From contig CAWKDK010000015.1 of assembly GCA_963848375.1 (NCBI GenBank), positions 1 to 64,000 on the forward strand: DNA of 64,000 nt. The letters run 5' to 3'. Origin of the DNA: JAJPJE01 sp963848375 (lineage in GTDB: Bacteria; Acidobacteriota; Terriglobia; Terriglobales; Acidobacteriaceae). The position numbers and the translations under genes are program-made. This document shows positions 17,792 through 26,998 of this stretch, one piece after another. Below the pieces are notes generated by a model. It saw only the letters and a list, made by a program, of their open reading frames with translations, had not been told where the DNA came from and ran no database searches. Each line of letters starts with the position of its first letter. Position 1 is the stretch's first letter.

Positions 17792-18871
17792 ATGCCTCCA
17801 ACTTCAGAAAAGCAAGTTATCCAGGCGCTTTCGAGCCTTGTACTGAAACCTCAAGCGGCACAAGGGCCAATCCGTTATCTGTCGACCTTGAGCGACGCTA
17901 ATCTTTCCGACGTTCGCAGCATGGCCGAATCTCACCATGTTGTCGTACGGGCATTTACCCTCGTTCGCGACCAGGCGGGTGACCTCGGCTTTCGCACTCT
18001 AGGCAATTGGGCAGCCCAGATACTCACCGAAGAACATGCTCGCATCGACAACGCGGTTGCGCGACTCAATGAAGTTGTCTCCACGCTGCAATCTTCCGGC
18101 TGCGCTCTTGTCGTGATGAAATCTCTCGATCACTGGCCTGATCTTGGCAATGACCTCGATCTGTACACCACTGCGTCCGAAGAAGATATCGTCCGAGTGT
18201 TCACACAGAAATTAGGCGCTCATGTTGAAGCGCGCAGCTGGGGCGATCGACTGGCCAAGAAGTGGAATTTTGCACTACCCGGCTTGCGCGAATCGGTTGA
18301 AGTGCACGTTCAGCGCCTGGGGCAAACGGGCGAACATCGTCTAATGGCGGAACGGTTCGTCGGCCGAAGCACCTTAAAGGCAGTAAACGGATTTCGCTTC
18401 CCTATCCCGGCTCCTGAAGAGCGCGTAATTGTTGCCACCCTCCAGCGCCTGTACCGGCACTTCTATTTCCGTATCTGTGACATTGCCAATACGGCGGCTC
18501 TGATCGAGTCCGGAACCATCGACTTCGATGAACTGAAGAAAGCGGCTGACCTTGGCGGAATCTGGCCAGGCGTCTGCACTTACCTGAATGTGGTTTCCGA
18601 TTACGCAGCTCAATACCGCGGTGTTGGGCTGCCTCTGCCTGCACAAGTGAAGTCCGCAGCCCTCTTCGGCGGTGAAAAAGTTTCCGCCGAAAAACTGTTC
18701 CTGCGGGTGCCCATCGTCCCGGAGGGAGCGTCGCTGTACACCCGTCAAGTCACGACAGCCGCGTTGCGTGGCGATGTAGCCGCTACGTTTCGACTCTCGC
18801 TGTTGCCGCCATTGGCGTCCGCGGCTGCTATCGCCTATCGCGTCACCGGCAGTGACAAAGGCATCTGGTAG
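17792..18871 (+). CDS. Nucleotidyltransferase-fold family protein (NTP_transf_5-like)
   Basis: A cytosolic protein of about 359 residues, with a helical N-terminal part followed by a minimal nucleotidyltransferase-like pattern: LVVMKSLDHWPDLGNDLDLY, where the D-L-D is the metal-binding pair, and a later EVHVQRLG strand with a third acidic residue. This resembles the uncharacterised nucleotidyltransferase family found next to polysaccharide or PEP-CTERM genes. ATG 17792 is preferred to the upstream ATG 17720 because the extra residues look non-coding. A strong terminator follows, then a PEP-CTERM gene on the other strand. The substrate is unknown. Confidence 0.65.
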   Translation: MPPTSEKQVIQALSSLVLKPQAAQGPIRYLSTLSDANLSDVRSMAESHHVVVRAFTLVRDQAGDLGFRTLGNWAAQILTEEHARIDNAVARLNEVVSTLQSSGCALVVMKSLDHWPDLGNDLDLYTTASEEDIVRVFTQKLGAHVEARSWGDRLAKKWNFALPGLRESVEVHVQRLGQTGEHRLMAERFVGRSTLKAVNGFRFPIPAPEERVIVATLQRLYRHFYFRICDIANTAALIESGTIDFDELKKAADLGGIWPGVCTYLNVVSDYAAQYRGVGLPLPAQVKSAALFGGEKVSAEKLFLRVPIVPEGASLYTRQVTTAALRGDVAATFRLSLLPPLASAAAIAYRVTGSDKGIW

Positions 18872-18880
18872 CAAAAGAAA

Positions 18881-18906
18881 AGCCGCCTCTTTGCGGAGGC
18901 GGCTTT
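18881..18906 (+). terminator. Rho-independent terminator
   Basis: AGCCGCCTC (18881-18889) and GAGGCGGCT (18896-18904) form a perfect 9-bp stem with a 6-base loop, followed by TTT, 10 bp past the stop of the nucleotidyltransferase-like gene. An A-rich stretch on the other side allows function towards the PEP-CTERM gene too. Confidence 0.85.
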
Positions 18907-18965
18907 GGGCCAGAGGAACGACGGAACTAACGAATCGTCGCTGTTGTCCGTCGGAGTATGCTTTA

Positions 18966-19556
18966 TCAGAGTAGCTTCTTCTTTGCGGCTCCAGCCACCC
19001 CCAGAATCCCAGAGGCTAACAGGAGAAGGCTACCTGGTTCGGGTACCGAAGCACGACCGATAAATGGCTGCGGCTCCCCGTAAGGCAGATTGCTGAAATC
19101 ACCAATCGGAATGTAGAAGACGTCGGAGGTCTGATAACTTGGATTGGCGTCCACGAAATTCACTGCACCCCAGTAGTAGCTGTTCTGCGCTCCACCCGTG
19201 TTCAGCACCGCCCAGATCGCGTTCTGGATATCTGTGTTACCCGGGCTAGCAAATAATTCGTTGGCCAAGTAGCCCAGTTCGTCGTACTGAGTGACTGATC
19301 CTTGGAAATCACCAGTAATGCTGCCGACGTTCGAAATCGTGAATTCCTGAACCGTCCACTGCTCCCCGAAACCAATAAAATTCTTCTCGGAGTAGCAGAT
19401 CAGCGGCGTCAGAGTTGTGCTTCCATTGACGGAAAACAGGTATGGCCCTGCTTGACCGTAAGGAGCCGACTGCAGTTGCAGAGTATCCGCGCTCGCTAGC
19501 GTCGCTCCAAAACTGACCACTGCCGCGAGAACCAATACTACTTTCCACTTTGCCAT
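18966..19556 (-). CDS. PEP-CTERM sorting-domain exported protein
   Basis: A 196-residue exported protein with a Sec signal peptide (MAKWKVVLVLAAVVSFGATLASA) and a C-terminal PEP-CTERM tag: VPEPGSLLLLASGILGVAGA, then KKKLL. The tag marks proteins for processing by exosortase (EpsH-type) and export to the cell surface or exopolysaccharide matrix. The middle has Gln/Asn/Tyr-rich strands without a recognisable domain; segments such as DIQNAIWAVL resemble other short PEP-CTERM proteins. ATG 19556 with GGGACG upstream is preferred to the longer frame from 19634. No exosortase gene is in the window. Confidence 0.82.
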   Translation of the reverse strand: MAKWKVVLVLAAVVSFGATLASADTLQLQSAPYGQAGPYLFSVNGSTTLTPLICYSEKNFIGFGEQWTVQEFTISNVGSITGDFQGSVTQYDELGYLANELFASPGNTDIQNAIWAVLNTGGAQNSYYWGAVNFVDANPSYQTSDVFYIPIGDFSNLPYGEPQPFIGRASVPEPGSLLLLASGILGVAGAAKKKLL

Positions 19557-19763
19557 AGTTCGTCCCATCTTTAGCTGGTCTTCAGCTCTGAATGTTTTAG
19601 GCAAGTGTACTTCCAAACAGATCTGGCTACTCAAAGAAGCAAATTATTCATAATCAATCGCTTATCATCGAATAACGACACCATAACACCCACAGTTGTG
19701 CAATCTGTTGCATATGATGGGAGGTATGTTTCTGCTTTGTTAAGGGCGGTAAACAAAAATTGA

Positions 19764-19837
19764 TGGAGCGGGGTACGGGACTCGAACCCGTTTCGCTGGC
19801 TTGGGAAGCCAGGGCACAACCCATATACCAACCCCGC
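19764..19837 (-). tRNA. tRNA-Gly (anticodon CCC)
   Basis: On the minus strand the acceptor GCGGGGT (19837-19831) pairs with ACCCCGC, followed by T and encoded CCA ending at 19764. The anticodon arm CTGGC-TTCCCAA-GCCAG gives anticodon CCC (glycine), and the T arm ACGGG-TTCGAGT-CCCGT is perfect. Length is 74 nt. Confidence 0.95.
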
Positions 19838-19881
19838 GAACGGGTTGAGTGTAACACCGTCGCGAAATCGCCCGCAATTCG

Positions 19882-22800
19882 TTACGGGGCCTTATCCGCA
19901 TCCACTCGGTTGATGCCATTCTCGGGAAAAAATATGTTGAACGCGGTTCCACGACCTAAGCGACTGCGGACTCGAATCGGTGCCTTATGACGGTCCAAGA
20001 TCTCGCGGGAAACCCAGAGTCCTAGTCCGGTTCCGCCGTCTCCTTTGGTCGTCACAAACGGCTCGAACAGTCGTTTCTTGATCTCCGGCTGTATACCCGT
20101 TCCGGTATCCGCGATCGAGACTCGAATGCCCTCCGTCAAGCGCTTCGACCAATCCTTCCCTTTGTGAACACTAAGCAAAAGCTTTCCGTCGCGCTGCATG
20201 GAATCGATCGCGTTGCTTACCAGGTTCGTGAAGACCTGTTGTATCTCGCCTACGAGGCAGAGCAAGGACGCATCTTGATCGACGTGGCGTATGACTTTGA
20301 TGTTCTTCTGCTTGAGCTGAGTATCGAAAAGCAGCACCACTGAATCCAGAACGTCTGCTATCTTCACGCGCGTGGCCGAACTCGATTGCCGATAAAACCG
20401 CAGCGTCTTGTTCGCAATCTGCGATAACCGTGCCAGTTCGCGTTCCGCTGCCTCCAGAAATGCCCGCGCTTGCGGCGAGATGGTCGCATCGTTCCTTGCG
20501 ATGTAGACCAGATTGGTCACCGCTTCCAGCGGATTGTTGATCTCATGCGCAATGCTCGCCGCCATTCGTCCCGCAACAGCAAGCTTTTCTGCTTTGCGGA
20601 GCGCGTCCTCGGCTTTCTTTGTCTCCGAGATTTCACGCGAGTAGATTGCAATGCCGTTCTCGGGCGAGGGATATACCCGGTTCGCGAAATATGCCGACCA
20701 TGGCTCAAAGAAGAATTCGAACTCTACCGGAACGCGCTTTTCCATCGCCTTCCTGAATTGACGCTCGGCTTCTGTTCCTTCCAGTTGTGGATACAGTTCC
20801 CAAAAAGTCTTCCCTATCACTTCTTCCTGCGAGAATCTGCCAAGATCGACCGCGGCAGAATTCAGGTATTGGATGCACCAGTCTGAATCGATCAGCCAAA
20901 AACCATCGCTGATATTTTCCAATGCCGCCAGCGCCTGATGTTTTGCTTCCTCCATCTCAGTCCGTAACTGCGCTTGGATTTCGTAGGCCTTCCGGCGATC
21001 GCGCGCGATCTTGATATGTGAATGGACGCGAGCGATTAGTTCCCGCGCCGTGAACGGTTTCACGACATAGTCATCCGCTCCGGTCTCCATGCCTTCAATT
21101 GCCGGCTCTTCGCCGGCTCGGGCCGAGACCAGGATCAGCGGTATAGTTGCGGTCGAAGGTTCCTGCCGGAGGGCCGTCAGCAACTGCAATCCGTCCATCT
21201 CCGGCATCATTACATCGGAAACCACCAGATCCGGGAGACTGGCCTTCGCCCGCTCGAAAGCGATTCTTCCATTGGGCGCGGTTTCCACATCGAACTGCGA
21301 GCTGAGCAGCTCCTTGAGATAATCCCTCATGTCGCGGTTGTCATCGACAACCAGAACCCTGGCACTCTCCTCGCCTTCCTCGTTCCTTGGGAGGCCCGTC
21401 TCGATCGGCACAGCGAATTCAGTCGCGCGCCCAACCGGGTCAATTGACGGCGCCGAATGACCAGGAAGCCAGCTCATCGCCTCCTGTACATGAAAAGCAG
21501 CACCGGCTGACACTTGTCGTCGAACGCTGGTATCAGAGATCTGATTCGTCGCTAAATGCGCATGCCCCAGAGGAAGGCGGATGTGAAACGCGGTGCCCTG
21601 GTGTAGCTTGCTGTCCACCTCAATAGAACCACCATGCATGCGCACGAGTTCAGAGACCAATGCCAGTCCGATGCCGCTGCCCTCGTGGGTGCGTCGGCGA
21701 GCTCCCTCAATTCGCCGGAAACGTTCGAAGAGATGGGGTATCTCGTCTTCCGGAATTCCTGTACCCGTATCCGCCACCGTCAGGACGGCATGGCCGTCCG
21801 ATGCCTCTACCGCGACACGTATCTCACCCTCGAATGTCGATTTCAGCGCGTTCGAGAGAAGATTGAAAACGATCTTCTCCCACATCTCGCGGTCTACGTA
21901 AATCGGCTCTGGCAGCGGTTTACAGTCAACCACCAGCTTCAGCCCGGCACGTTCAATCGCCGAGCGGAACATACTCGAGAGCTCCTCGGTGACCGACGCC
22001 AAGTCTGTAGGTTCATATCTGGCTTGCACGCGCCCCGCCTCGAGGCGCGAAAAGTCGAGAAGCGTGTTCACCAGCTTTAACAGCCGCAACGAACTACGGT
22101 AGACGAGATCCAGACGCTGGGCATGAACCTCAGGTACGGGTTCAGTTCGGTCACGAAGCATGTCTTCCACCGGACCGAGCATCAGTGTCAGCGGCGTTCG
22201 GAACTCGTGGCTCACATTGCTGAAGAAAATAGTTTTGGCACGATCAATTTCTGCCAACGCTTCTGCGCGCTGTCGTGCCTCCTCATACGCCTGTGCATTC
22301 GCGATGCTGGCGGAGATTTGTCCCGCCACCAACTTCAAGAATCCGCGATAGCTGTCGTCAAGCTGACGATACGGGTTTAGGCCTACCACTAGCGCGCCGG
22401 AGAGTCCCGTTGGACCAGACGGCGCAATAGGAACCACGGCCGCAGTATGTGGTGCCCGGTCCCAGGTATCGCTCGGCAAATCAGCGAAGCGCGTATCAAT
22501 ACCCGACACTGAGGTGATGTCGTGCTGGCTCAAGACATCCGCAAGAGGCCAAGTCGACGCATCCTCGATCCGAACACTCAGCGGAGATGCCGGCAACCCA
22601 GGTTCGATGCCGCTCGCGCCTGCCAAGACGAAAGCCTTCTTTGCCGGGTCGAAAACGTATATGAGCGCGAAACACAGGTCTTTGGGATCGGTAGAGAGGC
22701 TCTCCGCACTGACTTCACACGCATCCTGCCAGGTGCGAGCATCGGCCGCGCGCGCCGCGAGTTCATGTAGCAGAGCAAGCTGCCGTCCGCTGATGACCTT

Positions 22801-23310
22801 CTCTGTAGTCTGGGTGACCGCGGTGAAAACGCCAGCCACTTGGCCTTGCTCATCAATGATCGGACTGTAGGAAAACGTGTGATACGTTTCCTCTGGATAG
22901 CCATGCCTTTCCAGGAAAAGCAGCAGGTCAGTCGACCATGTCGCCTCGCCTGTACGCATCACGTTTTCCAGCATAGGGCCGATCACGGGCCAGATTTCGG
23001 CCCACACCGCCCGGCCCGGTTTTCCCAATGCCCAAGGATGTTTGCGTTGTAGAGTCTGCCGGTAGGCGTCGTTATAGAGCACGACCAAGTCCGGCCCCCA
23101 CCACAAAAATAATTCGAAACGGGAGTGCAGGCAGATGCTTACCGCAGTTCGCAAACTCTGCGGCCACGAACTTACTGGTCCAAGCGGACTCTGCGACCAG
23201 TCGATCGCCTCCATCAGCGCGCCGACTTCTCCGCCTCCGGCAAATAGGGCTTCTACATTTGAGGAATTGGCGTTTTGTGCCTGCTGCACTCTTGGCGCCT
23301 CGATAGACAT
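19882..23310 (-). CDS. Giant hybrid histidine kinase (PAS-GAF-HisKA-HATPase-REC-PAS-HisKA-HATPase)
   Basis: A 1142-residue soluble sensor with two complete kinase cores. From the N-terminus: a PAS-like segment (LVVLYNDAYRQTL), a GAF-like segment ending about residue 345, HisKA with phosphoacceptor in FFSNVSHEFRTPLTLML, HATPase (NLLSNALKS, DTGTGIPEDE, GSGIGLAL), a receiver (VLVVDDNRDMRDYL; phosphorylatable Asp in VVSDVMMPEMDG; Lys in VVKPFTARE), a PAS domain (YLNSAAVDLGRFSQEEVIG), a second HisKA (MAASIAHEINNPLEA) and a second HATPase (NLVSNAIDSM, DTGTGIQPE, GGTGLGLWVS). There is no membrane helix or DNA-binding output, so it should pass phosphate to a separate regulator. The ATG at 23310 stands alone. 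Confidence 0.92.
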   Translation of the reverse strand: MSIEAPRVQQAQNANSSNVEALFAGGGEVGALMEAIDWSQSPLGPVSSWPQSLRTAVSICLHSRFELFLWWGPDLVVLYNDAYRQTLQRKHPWALGKPGRAVWAEIWPVIGPMLENVMRTGEATWSTDLLLFLERHGYPEETYHTFSYSPIIDEQGQVAGVFTAVTQTTEKVISGRQLALLHELAARAADARTWQDACEVSAESLSTDPKDLCFALIYVFDPAKKAFVLAGASGIEPGLPASPLSVRIEDASTWPLADVLSQHDITSVSGIDTRFADLPSDTWDRAPHTAAVVPIAPSGPTGLSGALVVGLNPYRQLDDSYRGFLKLVAGQISASIANAQAYEEARQRAEALAEIDRAKTIFFSNVSHEFRTPLTLMLGPVEDMLRDRTEPVPEVHAQRLDLVYRSSLRLLKLVNTLLDFSRLEAGRVQARYEPTDLASVTEELSSMFRSAIERAGLKLVVDCKPLPEPIYVDREMWEKIVFNLLSNALKSTFEGEIRVAVEASDGHAVLTVADTGTGIPEDEIPHLFERFRRIEGARRRTHEGSGIGLALVSELVRMHGGSIEVDSKLHQGTAFHIRLPLGHAHLATNQISDTSVRRQVSAGAAFHVQEAMSWLPGHSAPSIDPVGRATEFAVPIETGLPRNEEGEESARVLVVDDNRDMRDYLKELLSSQFDVETAPNGRIAFERAKASLPDLVVSDVMMPEMDGLQLLTALRQEPSTATIPLILVSARAGEEPAIEGMETGADDYVVKPFTARELIARVHSHIKIARDRRKAYEIQAQLRTEMEEAKHQALAALENISDGFWLIDSDWCIQYLNSAAVDLGRFSQEEVIGKTFWELYPQLEGTEAERQFRKAMEKRVPVEFEFFFEPWSAYFANRVYPSPENGIAIYSREISETKKAEDALRKAEKLAVAGRMAASIAHEINNPLEAVTNLVYIARNDATISPQARAFLEAAERELARLSQIANKTLRFYRQSSSATRVKIADVLDSVVLLFDTQLKQKNIKVIRHVDQDASLLCLVGEIQQVFTNLVSNAIDSMQRDGKLLLSVHKGKDWSKRLTEGIRVSIADTGTGIQPEIKKRLFEPFVTTKGDGGTGLGLWVSREILDRHKAPIRVRSRLGRGTAFNIFFPENGINRVDADKAP

Positions 23311-23488
23311 GCAAGTCTTACGTTCTTAACTTACCTTCTGGACCGTCTGCCGCTAACTGCGATGGCCGTAGATAAGATGCATCGGAGAATGGCATCAGAC
23401 AGCAAAACATCTACTACCAAAAATGGGAAGATTGAGAGATGCGCAATCACACTTGAGGGTTGCTCTTGAGCTCACGAACGATGCCAAA

Positions 23489-24814
23489 TCACTGCGGTGT
23501 TTGCGGGCCGCGCAGGAAGAAATGAGGTTTGTCCATCCCCGCGGGAACGGCTACGTCGAAGAAGCCAACCATCATCTCGTCGCGCGTTTGATCTCCCCAC
23601 TTCACCATCGCGTCCGGATCCGGATTGTGCGGATTATTCTCTGAATTGTCGAACCATGCCACCGCCTGCAGTTTTGTTCCAGCTTTCAGAAACCTAGGCT
23701 CCGCCAGGCGATAGCTGAGCTGCCAGTGGAAGTCGTAGTTGACGCGCAACAGCGTCTCCACCGTTCCATCGGCGTGAATTATGTTGTACTCGAAACGCTT
23801 TCCACGAAGATGCATGTGCGGGAAAAAGTTTAGGAGCATCGCATCGTTCGGCAATGTGCCCTGCACTTCTACGCGGAAGTTGTCGGCGTGTGGCGGAATC
23901 AGAAAGCTGCTGTTCGTCAGCTGCAAGGTCATCACGCGCTTCGTCACTGGTACCTTCGCGAAGAGTATTCCCGCGGCAGTTTGATCAGTGCCTGCACGGC
24001 CGTTGGTGGTGTAGTGCATCTGGAACACCAGGTCCGATCCTGCCGGAACAAACTTCGCCATGCCGTCTGCCCATTCGTCCGGCGAACTGCCCGGCGCATA
24101 GACCAGTAGCATGTCAGTGTCGGTCCAGTGCGCGTTTCTCCTCTGCACCGGATCGCTAAGATCATTCGCCGTGAACGGCACGCCCACCGGAGCACCGCGC
24201 AACCACTTCGAGTCTGGCGGACGTATATACACCACCGCATGATGGACGTATTCGGGCGACGATGGCCTGATCTGTGACATCTGTATCCAACGGTCTGTCG
24301 TGAAGCTCGTAGGAACAATCTCGTACGTGTAATCCACTTCCCCTTGCGCCGGAATCGGCACTGCCTTCGGCATTCGGATCACAACGTCAGGCTGTGGAAT
24401 ATTCCAACCCTGCGACCACTTCTTCACCGGAGGCGCATCGTGCGGATTGCCTGCGGGAGCACCCGCATCTGCCCACTGTGCCAGTGTCGCGATCTGCTCA
24501 GCTGTAAGCGAAGGATCATCAGCCCATTTCCCAAAACGCGGATCAGCAAACCACGGAGGCATGTCCTTTGACTGCGTAGCCTTCTTGATCGCCAGCGCTC
24601 GCGGTTTGCTCTCTTTGTAGGTAACCAGTGAGAACGGAGCGATTTCTCCCGCCCGGTGGCAGGTCTGGCAATGTTGCTGAAGGATGGGGACGACGTCGCG
24701 GTAGAAGGTTGGCGGCGGATCCACCTTTTGCGGAGTATCCGCCGCCACAAACAACAACATTGGAACGAGAGCCGCCAGCAGGAAAGTTGCTTTCGGCAAG
24801 ACCCTCAACTTCAT
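23489..24814 (-). CDS. Exported cytochrome c / PHM-like copper monooxygenase-type protein
   Basis: A 441-residue periplasmic protein with a signal peptide (ATFLLAALVPMLLFVAA). An N-terminal c-type cytochrome domain has the heme site CQTCH and a downstream Met in KDMPPWF. The C-terminal two-thirds resembles peptidylglycine/dopamine monooxygenase folds: HHAVVYI (a His pair), QMHYT, HMHLRGK (His-x-His) and DEMMVGF (Met ligand), consistent with two copper sites. This is inference from motifs. The gene starts 8 bp after the type III polyketide synthase stop, so the two are likely one operon, and oxidation of the polyketide product is conceivable. Confidence 0.75.
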   Translation of the reverse strand: MKLRVLPKATFLLAALVPMLLFVAADTPQKVDPPPTFYRDVVPILQQHCQTCHRAGEIAPFSLVTYKESKPRALAIKKATQSKDMPPWFADPRFGKWADDPSLTAEQIATLAQWADAGAPAGNPHDAPPVKKWSQGWNIPQPDVVIRMPKAVPIPAQGEVDYTYEIVPTSFTTDRWIQMSQIRPSSPEYVHHAVVYIRPPDSKWLRGAPVGVPFTANDLSDPVQRRNAHWTDTDMLLVYAPGSSPDEWADGMAKFVPAGSDLVFQMHYTTNGRAGTDQTAAGILFAKVPVTKRVMTLQLTNSSFLIPPHADNFRVEVQGTLPNDAMLLNFFPHMHLRGKRFEYNIIHADGTVETLLRVNYDFHWQLSYRLAEPRFLKAGTKLQAVAWFDNSENNPHNPDPDAMVKWGDQTRDEMMVGFFDVAVPAGMDKPHFFLRGPQTPQ

Positions 24815-24821
24815 TTTCGAA

Positions 24822-25871
24822 TCACCACTTCAACAGGACGACCTCGGAGCAGAAGCCCGGTCCCATCGCAGCCAGAATGCTGTAGGTACCCGGTTCACCA
24901 CGGCGGTTCGTCAGGAAATCTTCCAGTACACACAGCACTGATGCTGACGACAAGTTCCCCACGCGCCGTAAGCACTCCCAGGAAGCTTCAAGGGCCTTGC
25001 TTGGCAGGTCCAGCGCAGTCTGCACAGCTTCGAGCACCTTTGGTCCGCCAGTATGGATAATCCAGCTGCTGATGTCCTTACGAGTCAAATCATGTTCGGC
25101 GAGAAGCGTGTCGATGTCTTCGCGCAGATGCAACTCCACCATGGTGGGCACCTCCGGGGACAGCACAATCTGAAAGCCGTGCTCGGAAACATCCCACCCC
25201 ATTACGGCTTCAGTGCCCGGATAAAACACCGAACGTGTGTCGATAATCTGTGGACCCGGCAAATCCCGGTTCGCACCGGCAATCACCACCGCAGCGGCGC
25301 CATCGCCAAACAGTCCCGTGGAAATTAAATTCGCCACCGAAAGATCTTCACGCTGCCAGGTCAGCGAACAGATTTCAACCGAAAGCAAAATCGCGACCTG
25401 ATCAGGGTACGCGCGCACGTAATCTGCAGCTCTGGCAATACCTGCCGCACCCGCCACGCATCCTAAGCCAAAAATAGGAATCCTCTTGATATTGGGAGAG
25501 AGCCCCATCTTATTGACCAGCCGCGCATCAATCGACGGGCTGGCAATCCCCGTGACGGAGACGAAGAAGAATGCAGACAAGTCCTTCGGCTGCAAGCCCA
25601 GTGGCGTGATCGCCTTGCAGATCGCTTCCGACCCAAGCTCCTGGGCATTTTCGATCCAGATATTGTTCGTTTTCCCGAATGTATTCGCGCGCACATACGA
25701 CTGCAGTGGCATCACCGTGTAGCGTGAATCCACGCCTGTGCGGCCGTGCAGCCGGTCGAGAAAGTCAGGGTTGGGGAGTTGATCTCGCCAGAAACCCGAT
25801 AAGGCTCCGCTTATCGTTGCTTGATCGTAAGTGTTCTTTGGGAAAGCGCTTGCGGCATTTGCAATTCTCAT
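24822..25871 (-). CDS. Type III polyketide synthase (chalcone/stilbene synthase family)
   Basis: A 349-residue homodimeric thiolase-fold enzyme that condenses malonyl-CoA onto an acyl-CoA starter and cyclises the chain without an ACP. The catalytic triad is visible: Cys138 in FGLGCVAGAAG, His273 in SWIIHTGGPKVLEA, Asn306 in RVGNLSSAS. The C-terminal AMGPGFCSEVVLLKW is diagnostic. ATG 25871 (MRIANAASAFP) fits the family start better than the frame opening at 25910. Typical bacterial products are alkylresorcinols, alkylpyrones or tetrahydroxynaphthalene; the product here cannot be told. The partner is the downstream cytochrome/copper protein. Confidence 0.92.
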   Translation of the reverse strand: MRIANAASAFPKNTYDQATISGALSGFWRDQLPNPDFLDRLHGRTGVDSRYTVMPLQSYVRANTFGKTNNIWIENAQELGSEAICKAITPLGLQPKDLSAFFFVSVTGIASPSIDARLVNKMGLSPNIKRIPIFGLGCVAGAAGIARAADYVRAYPDQVAILLSVEICSLTWQREDLSVANLISTGLFGDGAAAVVIAGANRDLPGPQIIDTRSVFYPGTEAVMGWDVSEHGFQIVLSPEVPTMVELHLREDIDTLLAEHDLTRKDISSWIIHTGGPKVLEAVQTALDLPSKALEASWECLRRVGNLSSASVLCVLEDFLTNRRGEPGTYSILAAMGPGFCSEVVLLKW

Positions 25872-25960
25872 GGGATAGGTTGGACCTGGATGCGCTCCAA
25901 GCTCACGCAAGCATTGTTCTCAAAAGCAGGAGATTTGGCAATGAATAATGACAAAGAACT

Positions 25961-26785
25961 TCACTGCAGTTGATTCAATTCACGCACATAAAGGTGATTC
26001 AGCGGAAATTCCTGTACCAATCCTGCCAGCAAAGTTCGCGCTTTCCCGCGATCCTGGTCGCGAAGCGCTGCCACAGCCAGCAGTAACCGTGCGTAGGGGC
26101 GTAAATAATGACCCTTTTCAGACGCTATTTGAAGATTCTTCAGCCCAGTATCTTTGTCCGTCTGTGCTCCCCCGAATCGCAATAACCAGCGAACCGGAGC
26201 CGGCTTAAGGCTGAGTAGGTAGTTTTCAACTCCTACCGCGATATACGCGTCATAACAATTTGGATCCACGTGCAGCAGTCGATCTGCCATTACGCGGCCA
26301 TCCTTCAGATATCCCAGCCCGGCAAAGTCTCTCTTTTCGATCAGTGCTGCATAGTCGCCTTGCAAGCCCAACATGAGCACAGAAGCAAATAGCGCGTTCG
26401 GATCGTTCGGATTCCGCGCCAGCGCCTGGTCTGAGAGTTGTTTAGCCTTATTGATTTGCGCGATGAAGGCTTGCTTCACCGCGGGATCCGCAGCCGGACG
26501 CGATCTGCTCTCGAAGTTATCGTTGTTAGTAAAAAACTCGCTTTCCAGTATGTGCAACCGGTCGAACTCGGAAAAAAGATACGCCGCCGCGTTCGAAACC
26601 GGCCCCATCGGATCCGCAGGGTGGGTTCGCTGCCAGTCTTCAAATCTTTTGTGCGCCTGGTCGAATTGAAGGTTGTACATGTCACGGTATCCAAGCTCGA
26701 GTCCATTAGGGCTGGTATCCGCTCCAAACGCTGAACACACCGCGAAAAGGACAAGAAACACCGTGATTTTGCAAGAAGTATGCAT
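25961..26785 (-). CDS. Exported TPR-like protein
   Basis: A 274-residue protein with a signal peptide (MHTSCKITVFLVLFAVCSAFG) and a body of helical repeats. Recognisable TPR-like units are DMYNLQFDQAHKRFEDWQ, KAKQLSDQALARNPNDPNAL and ARLLLAVAALRDQDRGKART, the last followed by LAGLVQEFPLN. This predicts a periplasmic or lipid-side scaffold protein. It lies 89 bp upstream of the polyketide synthase on the same strand, perhaps in the same transcript. No catalytic motif is visible and no specific function is known. Confidence 0.75.
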   Translation of the reverse strand: MHTSCKITVFLVLFAVCSAFGADTSPNGLELGYRDMYNLQFDQAHKRFEDWQRTHPADPMGPVSNAAAYLFSEFDRLHILESEFFTNNDNFESRSRPAADPAVKQAFIAQINKAKQLSDQALARNPNDPNALFASVLMLGLQGDYAALIEKRDFAGLGYLKDGRVMADRLLHVDPNCYDAYIAVGVENYLLSLKPAPVRWLLRFGGAQTDKDTGLKNLQIASEKGHYLRPYARLLLAVAALRDQDRGKARTLLAGLVQEFPLNHLYVRELNQLQ

Positions 26786-26998
26786 ACGATGGCCGATTAT
26801 GCCTGCTGACCCGCTTCCCTGAGGATGGCCGGAAAGGTACTACCCCACATAACTATTGGAACACGAATTTGCGGTTCTGGTTGCGACACGGTTTCACCCA
26901 GCTCCACTGAAGGCCGAAATCCCGTCTTCAAGTAAGGTTTGACATTCTGTTTACAAGCAGTGAGAACTCTGCTTTTCTTACAGTCCTGGCAATCAGCC

